From NCBI GenBank assembly GCA_050288085.1, contig JBNKDD010000356.1:1-5261 (forward strand): a stretch of 5,261 nucleotides of DNA. The letters are read 5' to 3'. This DNA is from JBNKDD01 sp050288085 (lineage in GTDB: Bacteria; Chloroflexota; Anaerolineae; Aggregatilineales; UBA3940). The translations under genes were made by a program, and so were the position numbers. The notes under the pieces were generated by a model. That model did not search any database, had not been told where the DNA came from, and saw nothing but the letters and a program-made list of their open reading frames with translations. Positions 1 to 5,216 of the stretch are shown one piece after another (position 1 is the first letter of the stretch; each line of letters opens with the position of its first letter).

Positions 1-179
1 CGGCGTGCGATCACCTGCCAGAGCGCATCAAACTGATTGAATGATATTCTGGCTTCCGGGTTTTCGAGGAGTTCAGGCGATAGGGAGGCAGCGCGGAATA
101 TTTCTTCAGGCGGGAAACCTAAGGTAGATGCATATTTCAGCAGGGCCAGAACCAGGTTGATTGAAGCGCTTGGTTTCAT
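1..179 (-). CDS. AraC-family transcriptional regulator, N-terminal fragment (runs off the window edge)
   Basis: Reading the minus strand from the ATG at 179-177 gives 59 uninterrupted codons to the window edge. The peptide begins MKPSASINLVLALLKYASTL and continues with GFPPEEIFRAASLSPELLEN, then a PEARISFNQFDALW segment. The order 'helix, G-x-x-x-E-x-x-x-x-A, L-x-P-x-L-L-x-x-P-x-A-R-I, then a helix with LW' is the pattern I know from the N-terminal Arabinose_bd-type domain (PF12625-like) of a large AraC subfamily. Members are usually about 330 residues with a C-terminal helix-turn-helix pair, so roughly 270 residues lie outside the window and the DNA-binding domain cannot be seen. No clear Shine-Dalgarno precedes the ATG; an in-frame TTG lies 18 nt upstream as a less likely start. 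It is divergent from the small membrane-protein pair at 282-1030, which makes those genes candidate targets (inference). The family call rests on pattern recognition of 59 residues. Confidence 0.72.
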   Translation of the reverse strand, partial: MKPSASINLVLALLKYASTLGFPPEEIFRAASLSPELLENPEARISFNQFDALWQVIAR

Positions 180-281
180 GAATACGTGAAAAAACAAAGA
201 TTGTGCGCCAGCCGACAAAGAGTTCAGGGCATTGTACCGTAAGATGGTGGGGTAATCCTAATTGTGGAGGGAAGATAAGCG
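180..281. promoter_or_regulatory. Divergent intergenic region with three ATTGT-type repeats
   Basis: This 102-bp gap lies between the minus-strand regulator start and the plus-strand GTG at 282, so it should hold promoters for both directions. Three direct repeats of ATTGT(G/A)(C/G) start at 200, 231 and 261, spaced 31 and 30 bp apart, close to three helical turns. The last touches the ribosome binding site (GGAGGG, 266-271). AraC-type regulators often bind direct repeats on one helix face, so these could be operator half-sites, but the shared core is only five bases. I could not identify a convincing -35/-10 pair in either direction; TAAGAT (240-245) is a weak -10 candidate with no good -35. 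Confidence 0.35.
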
Positions 282-623
282 GTGAAGAGTCAAGTCCGGT
301 GGCTGAGAATTGCCTACTGGTGGGGGATCATTCAAGACCTGTTTTTCAGCTTCCCATTTTTATCCCCGGAAGAGTTGAAACAGCCGCTATTTGGCATCAA
401 TGCGCTGGTGTTTGCCTGGACATTATTGCTGTTCTGGGCAGATCGCAAACCCCTGGAACGAAAAGGGGTGATGCTGTTTACGACCATCATCGTCGCCATC
501 AAGATCGCTCAACGGCTGATCGGGGAAGGGCTGCAATGGGATGCGATGTGGGTGGCTCAATGGGGAACGCTGATTTTATTTGGTTTTAGCTATCTGAATG
601 CGAGTCGAGAGAAGGTATCATGA
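282..623 (+). CDS. Small four-helix membrane protein, shorter paralogue of the next gene
   Basis: This is a 113-residue, strongly hydrophobic protein of unknown function. Four membrane segments are likely at about residues 8-27, 36-52, 62-80 and 89-107. A short basic N-terminus (MKSQVRWLR) precedes the first helix, and the loop after the second helix carries WADRKPLERKG (52-62). The next gene shares the same N-terminus, loop motif and tail (FGFSYLNAS here, FIFSYVNSAS there), so the two are paralogues. This copy lacks about 16 residues between GI (38-39) and W46, just before the second helix. The start is GTG, chosen because GGAGGG (266-271) lies 10 nt upstream and the protein then matches its paralogue from the first residue. 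Its TGA stop overlaps the next ATG (ATGA, 620-623), pointing to one transcript with coupled translation. I do not recognise a named family. No enzymatic motif is visible; a membrane-embedded structural or sensing role cannot be tested from sequence. Confidence 0.8.
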   Translation: MKSQVRWLRIAYWWGIIQDLFFSFPFLSPEELKQPLFGINALVFAWTLLLFWADRKPLERKGVMLFTTIIVAIKIAQRLIGEGLQWDAMWVAQWGTLILFGFSYLNASREKVS

Positions 624-1030
624 AATCTAAAATTCGCTGGCTGAGGATCAGTTACTGGGTTGGGGCTGTGCTGGATGGGCTGTGGGTGATCCCGATGGTT
701 TTCCCAAAAGTTGGGGGAGCGCTGTATGGGATTGAGGATTTCAATCCCAACGGGGAGTATCGCTATGCAATGGGAATCGGCGCGGCCTTGATGCTTGGGT
801 GGACTTTTTTGCTGCTGTGGGCGGATCGCAAACCGGTCGAAAGGCGGGGTGTGCTGCTGTTAACGATTTTTCCGGTGAAGGTTGGACTGGATTTAGCGTC
901 GCTCTACCTGGTCACGTATGGGATTGTCCCATTGGAGAAATACCTGGTGTCTAAGATTGATGCCATTATCCTGTACGGGCTGTTTATTTTCAGCTATGTT
1001 AATTCTGCCAGTCTGGCAAAAGAACAATAA
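620..1030 (+). CDS. Small four-helix membrane protein, longer paralogue of the preceding gene
   Basis: This 136-residue hydrophobic protein of unknown function has probable membrane segments near residues 11-30, 50-68, 78-100 and 112-130. It starts MKSKIRWLRISYWVG against MKSQVRWLRIAYWWG in the upstream copy, and both carry the WADRKPxERxG loop (67-77 here). It keeps the stretch missing from its neighbour: FNPNGEYRYAMGIGAALM (41-58), leading into GWTFLLLWADRKP. I have a general memory of uncharacterised bacterial and archaeal proteins with this 'YRYAMG...GWT.LL.WA.RKPVERR' signature, but no function or name. The ATG at 620 has GAGAAGG (608-614) 5 nt upstream, inside the end of the first gene, and overlaps that gene's stop by ATGA. 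A strong hairpin 12 nt after the TAA closes the two-gene unit. The divergent AraC-type gene may regulate the pair (inference from position only). Confidence 0.82.
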   Translation: MKSKIRWLRISYWVGAVLDGLWVIPMVFPKVGGALYGIEDFNPNGEYRYAMGIGAALMLGWTFLLLWADRKPVERRGVLLLTIFPVKVGLDLASLYLVTYGIVPLEKYLVSKIDAIILYGLFIFSYVNSASLAKEQ

Positions 1031-1041
1031 GTCTGGCAGCG

Positions 1042-1079
1042 TCAAAAGAGGGTTCAGCATGAGCTGAACCCTCTTTTGA
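1042..1079. terminator. Perfect 17-bp hairpin, likely bidirectional terminator
   Basis: The left arm (1042-1058) is exactly complementary to the right arm (1063-1079), with a four-base ATGA loop. The arms carry AAAA near the outer left end and TTTT near the outer right end, so a transcript from either strand would have a G/C-rich upper stem followed by a short U run inside the stem. It starts 12 nt after the stop of the small membrane-protein operon and precedes the promoter at 1095, so it fits as that operon's terminator. There is no long U tract beyond the stem. Confidence 0.75.
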
Positions 1080-1094
1080 TTCCTGGTGGTTGAA

Positions 1095-1123
1095 TTGACA
1101 TGATCCGGCAATCAAGCTATAGT
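1095..1123 (+). promoter_or_regulatory. Sigma-70-type promoter TTGACA-N17-TATAGT
   Basis: A perfect -35 hexamer TTGACA (1095-1100) is followed after exactly 17 bp by TATAGT (1118-1123), one base from the TATAAT consensus. It sits just after the terminator of the upstream operon and faces the SDR gene. Transcription would begin around 1130, leaving an untranslated leader of about 165 nt before the ATG at 1297. This is the best promoter match in the window. Confidence 0.65.
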
Positions 1124-1129
1124 TGCGCC

Positions 1130-1296
1130 GACTAAGAATCTATCCATAAATCACCGGCTTGAAAGCCGCCCAGGTCGCAGCATGCTGTGCTCCTACAAAC
1201 AATGCGATAGATGCTAAGTGGAAACAGATAGTGTTTCCTGTATGGTTGGGCTTTATCTGATCCAACTAAATTCCCCACAAGGAGTGGTCATTATCC
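1130..1296 (+). other. Long 5' leader of the SDR gene with several small hairpins
   Basis: Downstream of the predicted start of transcription, the leader can form CGGCT/AGCCG (1155-1168, loop TGAA), a short hairpin around the palindrome CAGCATGCTG (1178-1187), GGAAACA/TGTTTCC (1220-1238, loop GATAG) and GTTGG/CCAAC (1245-1266). It ends in AAGGAG (1279-1284), 12 nt before the ATG, a slightly long spacing. I do not recognise a known riboswitch class and see no terminator-type U tract, so this may be either a regulatory leader or decayed intergenic repeats. No convincing small gene is present. Confidence 0.35.
1152..1196. repeat. Palindromic intergenic repeat-like segment
   Basis: This stretch holds two adjacent small palindromes (1155-1168 and 1176-1189) and ends GCTCCTAC (1189-1196). 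The second half has the same plan as the element at 2498-2529: CGCAG, a short hairpin, CTG, then GC(T/C)CCTAC. Seven of eight bases of the terminal block match (1189-1196 versus 2522-2529). This suggests a family of dispersed, non-coding palindromic repeats, here lying within the leader of the SDR gene. Confidence 0.35.
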
Positions 1297-2349
1297 ATGT
1301 CCGAAGATTCAAAACATTTCTTTATTACCGGCGGGTCCGGGTTCCTGGGTATCAACCTGATCCGGTATTTGCTGGAACGAGGCCATACAATCACCAATCT
1401 CGACCTGATCGAGTTTGATTACGAAGATTGCAAAGACAAAATCCGCAGCATTCAGGGCGATATCCGCAACCGCGAGGACGTGGTTGAGGCGATCAAGGAT
1501 GCGGATATTGTAATTCACTGCGCGGCGGCACTACCCCTGTACACCCCGGAAGAAATTTACTCGACCGATATCGAGGGCACGCGGATCGTGTTCGAGGAGT
1601 CGGAGAAGGCCGGGGTCGAGCGGGTGATCCATATCTCCACGACGGCGGTATACGGCATCCCCGATCACCATCCCCTGTTTGAAGACGATCCAATGCAGGG
1701 TGTCGGGCCGTATGGCGAGGCGAAAGTCCAGGCTGAGGAGATCGGCATGGCCTTCCGCGAAAAGGGAATGTGTGTGTCAATCGTGCGGCCCAAGTCGTTT
1801 ATCGGGCCAGAGCGGTTGGGCGTGTTCGCGATGCTGTACGACTTTGCGCATACGGGCCATAAATTCCCGGTGCTGGGGAAGGGTAACAATCTTTACCAGT
1901 ATCTCGACGTGGAAGACCTGTGTGATGCGATTTACCTGTGCGCGACACTCGATCCGGCGGTTGTCAACGATACATTCAATATGGGGGCAGCGGAGTATAA
2001 GACCCCCAGGGAAGATTTCCAGGCGGTTCTGGATCATGCCGGGCACGGCAAGAAGGTATTTTCGATCCCGGCGATGCCTGCGATCTGGACACTGCGGCTG
2101 CTGGAAAGTGTCAATCTCTCGCCGCTCTACAAGTGGATTTACGAAACGATCATCGAGGAATCGTTTGTCTCGATTGAGAAGGCACAAACGAAACTCGGCT
2201 GGCAGCCGAAGTACTCCAATCAGGATGCGCTGCTGCGTAATTATGATTGGTACGTCGCCAACCTGGACAAGTTCGAAAAGGCGTCCGGCGTAACGCATCG
2301 CGTGCCCTGGAGCCAGGGTATATTGGCGCTGGCGAAGTTGTTTATTTAG
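1297..2349 (+). CDS. NAD(P)-dependent epimerase/dehydratase family protein (extended SDR)
   Basis: This 350-residue cytoplasmic oxidoreductase has the extended short-chain dehydrogenase layout. The N-terminal Rossmann fold contains the dinucleotide motif TGGSGFLG (11-18). Asp36 in NLDL ends the second strand and favours NAD(H) over NADP(H). GDIRN (54-58) and HCAAALP (74-80) follow. The catalytic elements are Ser/Thr in HISTTAVYG (112-120) and the YxxxK pair Tyr139-Lys143 in PYGEAK. VRPKSFIGPERLGVF (163-177) matches the substrate-side segment of epimerases, and the C-terminal third has the usual KLGWQPKYS block (299-307). The family acts on nucleotide sugars, sterol-like or other hydroxy substrates; nothing here decides which, so no specific product is claimed. 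The last 20 residues, ending in a hydrophobic ILALAKLFI, are a slight oddity. The start is ATG 1297 with AAGGAG at 1279-1284; the glycine-rich loop begins ten residues in, as expected. It appears monocistronic, driven from 1095-1123. Confidence 0.9.
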   Translation: MSEDSKHFFITGGSGFLGINLIRYLLERGHTITNLDLIEFDYEDCKDKIRSIQGDIRNREDVVEAIKDADIVIHCAAALPLYTPEEIYSTDIEGTRIVFEESEKAGVERVIHISTTAVYGIPDHHPLFEDDPMQGVGPYGEAKVQAEEIGMAFREKGMCVSIVRPKSFIGPERLGVFAMLYDFAHTGHKFPVLGKGNNLYQYLDVEDLCDAIYLCATLDPAVVNDTFNMGAAEYKTPREDFQAVLDHAGHGKKVFSIPAMPAIWTLRLLESVNLSPLYKWIYETIIEESFVSIEKAQTKLGWQPKYSNQDALLRNYDWYVANLDKFEKASGVTHRVPWSQGILALAKLFI

Positions 2350-2360
2350 GTACCTGATTT

Positions 2361-2454
2361 AACCCCCTGCTACCGCTAAAGCGGTATCTGCCCCCCTTCG
2401 CAAAGGGGGGCGAATCGCAGCGAGCACGGTGGTGCGAGCGGCGATGGGGGGGTC
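2361..2454. repeat. MITE/REP-like intergenic element with nested hairpins
   Basis: The segment is bounded by a short inverted pair, AACCCCC (2361-2367) and a G-run ending GGTC (2446-2454). Inside are TACCGC/GCGGTA (2371-2386, loop TAAA), CCCCCCTT/AAGGGGGG (2391-2410, loop CGCA, extendable by G2390-C2411) and GCAC/GTGC (2424-2435). It has no coding capacity. C-run/G-run hairpins of this kind are typical of dispersed non-autonomous intergenic repeats in several bacterial phyla. It begins 11 nt after the SDR stop, so its hairpins may also stabilise or end that transcript, although there is no U tract for classical intrinsic termination. Confidence 0.5.
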
Positions 2455-2497
2455 AACAATCAAATGTCAACACAGCCTAATTATTAGGTATTTACAA

Positions 2498-2529
2498 GGG
2501 TGCGCAGACTGAAGGTCTGACGCCCCTAC
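2498..2529. repeat. Short palindromic intergenic repeat (REP-like hairpin)
   Basis: GGG-T-GCG-CAGAC, loop TGAAG, then GTCTG-A-CGC-CCC forms an 11-bp stem with two single-base bulges (2498-2526), followed by TAC. The terminal GCCCCTAC and the CGCAG start resemble the segment at 1176-1196. A separate near-palindrome, CCTAAT-T-ATTAGG, lies just upstream at 2476-2488. The gap between the SDR gene and the secreted protein therefore contains at least two independent palindromic elements. I found no convincing promoter for the downstream gene in it. Confidence 0.45.
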
Positions 2530-2575
2530 CCTGCTTTTACACACGTTACCTGTTCATCAGATAGGATGCATGCAT

Positions 2576-4210
2576 ATGCACATCAATCGAAAAGCACTGT
2601 GGGTCATTCTGGCCGTGGGACTGCTGATCGGGATCGCCGTCCCGTTGACGATCATGGCCCAGGAAGGCCAACCCTCTGAGCCTTATGCGGCACAACAGAG
2701 TGTCACAGCAACAACAGACTCGAATCTGAAAATCCGGGAGCTGCCGGGGACACGTTACACCATCGTCGGCGATATCCCGGCAGGCACGACCACCCCGGTG
2801 GTCGCCCGCGTGCCCGATAACACCTGGCTGTTTGTCGAGCATAACGGGGCAAAAGGCTGGATTGCCGGATGGTTGGTCACGGTCAATGGTGATCTGGACA
2901 GCGTGCCGATGACCGCCGGGGCGGATATGCCCGGTTCGGCAGCGGATACTCCGCCCACCGACAACCCATCGGCAGAAGATACCCCCGAACAACAACCGGC
3001 ATCCGGGGAAGTCACGGCAACATCAAGCAATAACCTGAATATCCGGGAAGGACCAGGAACAGGTTATGCTCAGGCAGGAACCCTGATCGCAGGGATTCCG
3101 GCCCCGGTGCAGGGTCGCAACAGCGATAACAGCTGGGTGTTTGTGGCTCCCGAAGGCTCAAAGAGCGGTTGGGTGGCAGCCTGGCTGGTCACGATTAACG
3201 GCGATCTGAACAGTGTGCCGGTAAAAACTGATACCGCCGCCCCACCACAGCCAACGCCGGTTCCGCAGCAGCCCCCGGTCTTGCCGACCGGCAGCGGCGG
3301 GCTTGAATTGGGCGGGCAGACTCATACGCTTGAACATCCCGGCGAAATGCAGCTTGCGGGTATGACGTGGGTCAAGTTCCAGCACAAGTGGAGTCCGGGC
3401 CAACCGGCCAACGATGTCCAGGGGCGGATCGAACAGGCGCATGCGTTGGGCTTAAAGGTGCTGCTCAGTATTCCGGGGCAGGATCATCCCGGCTCGATTG
3501 ACTTCGGGGGCTACACCGACTTCGTGGCCGATGTGGCCGCCCTGGGCGCGGATGGTATCGAAATCTGGAACGAGCAGAATCTCGACCGGGAATGGCCGGT
3601 CGGGCAGATCAGCCCCAGCAGCTATGTCAGCAATATGCTGGCCCCGGCCTACAACAAGATCAAAGCGGCCAATCCCGGCACGCTGGTGATCTCCGGGGCG
3701 CTGGCCCCGACCGGGTTCCATAACGGGACAAACGTGTGGAGTGACGACGTTTACCTGGCCGGAATGCGCGATGCCGGGGCAGCCAAATACATGGACTGCC
3801 TGGGCGTGCATTACAACGCCGGGGCGACCTCGCCGGATGCGGTCAGCGGTCACCCGGCTGATCCGGGCGCGGGACATTATTCATGGTATTTCCCGCTGAC
3901 CTTCAATCTGTATGCGGGCATGTTCCCGAATACCAAGCTGTGTTACACCGAGTTGGGTTACGTGTCGCCGGATGGATACGGCGGGCTGCCCGAAGGATTC
4001 TGGTGGGGCAGTGATACAAGCGCCGCTGAACAGGCCGAGTGGCTGGCGCGTGCGGTGGAAATCGCAGAGGGCACGGGCCGGGTGAGGCTGGTAGTCGTGT
4101 TTAACGTGGACTTCACCGTATATGGTGACGATCCGCAGGCCGGTTATGCGATGATCCGGCCCGGCGGCTGCCCGTCATGTGACAGTTTACACAACGTGAT
4201 GTTTGACTAG
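2576..4210 (+). CDS. Secreted protein with tandem SH3b domains and a glycoside hydrolase-like (clan GH-A type) domain
   Basis: The 544-residue product starts with a basic stretch and a hydrophobic segment (about 6-28, cleavage likely after the Ala of TIMA), a signal peptide or anchor. Two bacterial SH3 domains follow at about 43-111 and 145-215. Each has the 'LxIRExPGTxY' and 'GWxAxWLVTxNGDLxSVP' blocks and so arose by duplication. They are separated by acidic, Pro/Thr-rich linkers (about 113-143 and 216-240). SH3b domains commonly bind cell-wall or polysaccharide ligands. Residues ~243-523 resemble a TIM-barrel glycosidase: EIWNEQN gives a candidate acid/base Glu333 after Asn332, GVHYN (410-414) a substrate-side His-Tyr, and CYTELGY the candidate nucleophile Glu459. 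The 126-residue spacing suits clan GH-A; the exact family and substrate are unknown. The tail carries CPSC (532-535). ATG 2576 is preferred because AGGA (2563-2566) lies 9 nt upstream; the in-frame ATG at 2570 (two residues longer) leaves only 3 nt. The gene is monocistronic and ends at a strong terminator. Confidence 0.85.
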   Translation: MHINRKALWVILAVGLLIGIAVPLTIMAQEGQPSEPYAAQQSVTATTDSNLKIRELPGTRYTIVGDIPAGTTTPVVARVPDNTWLFVEHNGAKGWIAGWLVTVNGDLDSVPMTAGADMPGSAADTPPTDNPSAEDTPEQQPASGEVTATSSNNLNIREGPGTGYAQAGTLIAGIPAPVQGRNSDNSWVFVAPEGSKSGWVAAWLVTINGDLNSVPVKTDTAAPPQPTPVPQQPPVLPTGSGGLELGGQTHTLEHPGEMQLAGMTWVKFQHKWSPGQPANDVQGRIEQAHALGLKVLLSIPGQDHPGSIDFGGYTDFVADVAALGADGIEIWNEQNLDREWPVGQISPSSYVSNMLAPAYNKIKAANPGTLVISGALAPTGFHNGTNVWSDDVYLAGMRDAGAAKYMDCLGVHYNAGATSPDAVSGHPADPGAGHYSWYFPLTFNLYAGMFPNTKLCYTELGYVSPDGYGGLPEGFWWGSDTSAAEQAEWLARAVEIAEGTGRVRLVVVFNVDFTVYGDDPQAGYAMIRPGGCPSCDSLHNVMFD

Positions 4211-4228
4211 GATCAGGTTAATCAGAAG

Positions 4229-4256
4229 GCCCCTCTCCTGGTAGAGGGGCTTTTTT
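4229..4256 (+). terminator. Rho-independent terminator of the secreted SH3b/glycosidase-like gene
   Basis: GCCCCTCT (4229-4236) pairs perfectly with AGAGGGGC (4243-4250) around a six-base loop CCTGGT, followed at once by six T (4251-4256). It begins 18 nt after the stop codon. This is a textbook intrinsic terminator and separates the gene from the transporter downstream. Confidence 0.92.
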
Positions 4257-4283
4257 GAATAGGGTACAAATAATATATTGGCC

Positions 4284-4304
4284 GCCGCGAATAAACTTCG
4301 CGGC
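4284..4304. repeat. Palindromic intergenic hairpin upstream of the transporter gene
   Basis: GCCGCGAA (4284-4291) pairs perfectly with TTCGCGGC (4297-4304) around the loop TAAAC. It lies between the preceding terminator and the transporter start, with AT-rich flanks (TAATATATT at 4271-4279; TATTTCTATACAAT at 4305-4318). It looks like another dispersed palindromic repeat rather than a terminator, since no T run follows directly. TATACAAT (4311-4318) could include a -10 box for the transporter, but no matching -35 is found at 16-18 bp. Confidence 0.45.
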
Positions 4305-4346
4305 TATTTCTATACAATTAGCTGCATCTACATAGAACGGATCAAC

Positions 4347-5195
4347 ATGCCAACAGAAGCGTTAGCCGTGATTTATGGACTGCTGTCCGCTGCCATATGG
4401 GGGGCGGGTGATTTCAGCGGGGGCGTTGCCAGCAAGCGTAGCAATACCTTCACTGTGGTGATCTTCTCGCAGGTGGTCGGGATGCTGCTGCTGATCGGGT
4501 TGGCGCTGGCCTTCAAGGAGCCATTCCCGTCGATAGGGGCGATGTTCTGGGGCGGCGTGGCAGGTGTAGCCGGTGGGTTGGGCCTGATCGTCTTCTATCG
4601 CGGGCTGGCCCAGGGACGGATGGGGATCGTCGCGCCGGTGGCCGGGGTGGTATCGGCGATCATCCCGGTGGTGGTCGGGTTATTCATGGAGGGACTGCCG
4701 GGGACGCTTCAACTGGTTGGCTTTGGGCTGGCGATCACGGCGGTGTGTTTCGTGTCACAGGGGGATTCTGATAACGGCGGTGACACCCGGTGGATCGAAA
4801 TCGGGCTGCCGGTGCTGGCCGGGATAGGATTTGCCGCCTTCTTGATCATAATCGACCGGGTGAGCGAGTCGGGGATTTTCTGGCCACTGGTCGGGGCGCG
4901 GATCATGGCGATCACGGTGCTGACGATCATCGCTGTGGCGACCGGGCAGTTAGAGCGGCCCCCGGTTGACGGGCTGCCGCTGCTCGTGGTGGTGGGAGCG
5001 TTCGATATGGGCGGGAATGCGTTCTATGCGCTGGCAGCAGCGGCAGGACGGCTGGATATCGCAGCGGTGCTCGGTTCGCTGTATCCGGCCAGCACGATTT
5101 TGTTGGCGCGGTTCCTGTTGAAAGAGCGGATGTCCTTCCAGCAGAGTCTCGGCGTGGTGGGGGCACTGGTCGCAATTGTGTTGATTGCGGCGTGA
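4347..5195 (+). CDS. EamA-type (drug/metabolite transporter superfamily) inner-membrane permease
   Basis: This 282-residue protein is almost wholly hydrophobic, with about ten membrane helices (near 6-24, 36-56, 64-84, 92-112, 120-136, 150-169, 178-199, 209-230, 238-258 and 264-281). It has the internal two-fold repeat of EamA/DMT proteins. Half one ends FYRGLAQGRMGIVAPVAGVV...IIPVVVGLFMEG (83-116) and half two shows FYALAAAAGRLDIAAVLGSL with YPASTILLARFLLKERM (226-262). The 'A..G.....A......P......' helices followed by a Glu in a short loop are characteristic. The family exports or imports small metabolites, often amino acids or related compounds; the substrate cannot be read from sequence. 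The start chosen is ATG 4347, whose product begins right before the first helix and gives the normal family length. A TTG at 4278 stays open in frame but would translate the palindromic repeat at 4284-4304. The ribosome site is weak (ACGGA, about 5 nt upstream). A terminator follows the stop. Confidence 0.9.
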   Translation: MPTEALAVIYGLLSAAIWGAGDFSGGVASKRSNTFTVVIFSQVVGMLLLIGLALAFKEPFPSIGAMFWGGVAGVAGGLGLIVFYRGLAQGRMGIVAPVAGVVSAIIPVVVGLFMEGLPGTLQLVGFGLAITAVCFVSQGDSDNGGDTRWIEIGLPVLAGIGFAAFLIIIDRVSESGIFWPLVGARIMAITVLTIIAVATGQLERPPVDGLPLLVVVGAFDMGGNAFYALAAAAGRLDIAAVLGSLYPASTILLARFLLKERMSFQQSLGVVGALVAIVLIAA

Positions 5196-5216
5196 TGAGG
5201 CTGAGATAATCAGGTA

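Noticed and set aside
203..589. 128-residue plus-strand frame starting GTG 203
   Set aside because: It overlaps the membrane-protein gene in another frame, has no membrane or domain pattern, and lacks a ribosome site. The 282 frame is supported by its paralogue.
893..1111. 72-residue minus-strand frame covering the hairpin at 1042-1079
   Set aside because: It runs through the terminator hairpin and antisense to the second membrane-protein gene, with no recognisable features.
1130..1296. Known riboswitch or T-box in the SDR leader
   Set aside because: I recognise no conserved core of a known class, and no terminator/antiterminator pair with a U tract is present.
1679..2298. Long alternative frames within the SDR gene on both strands
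   Set aside because: They are Arg-rich or low-complexity shadows of a gene with complete SDR motifs.
2371..2454. CRISPR or tandem-repeat array after the SDR gene
   Set aside because: The palindromes differ from each other and have no regular repeat/spacer period.
2491..2519. TTTACA (2491-2496) as a -35 box for the secreted protein gene
   Set aside because: The expected -10 position holds GGTCTG inside the palindromic hairpin, which is not a plausible -10 box.
3452..3877. Minus-strand open frames within the glycosidase-like gene (also 2546-2995, 3158-3442)
   Set aside because: GC-rich coding DNA leaves the complementary frames open by chance. No motif or ribosome site was found, and the plus strand has clear domains.
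4278..4346. N-terminal extension of the transporter from TTG 4278 (23 extra residues)
   Set aside because: It would translate the palindromic repeat at 4284-4304, starts at a rare codon with no ribosome site, and adds a non-family N-terminus. ATG 4347 gives the usual EamA length.
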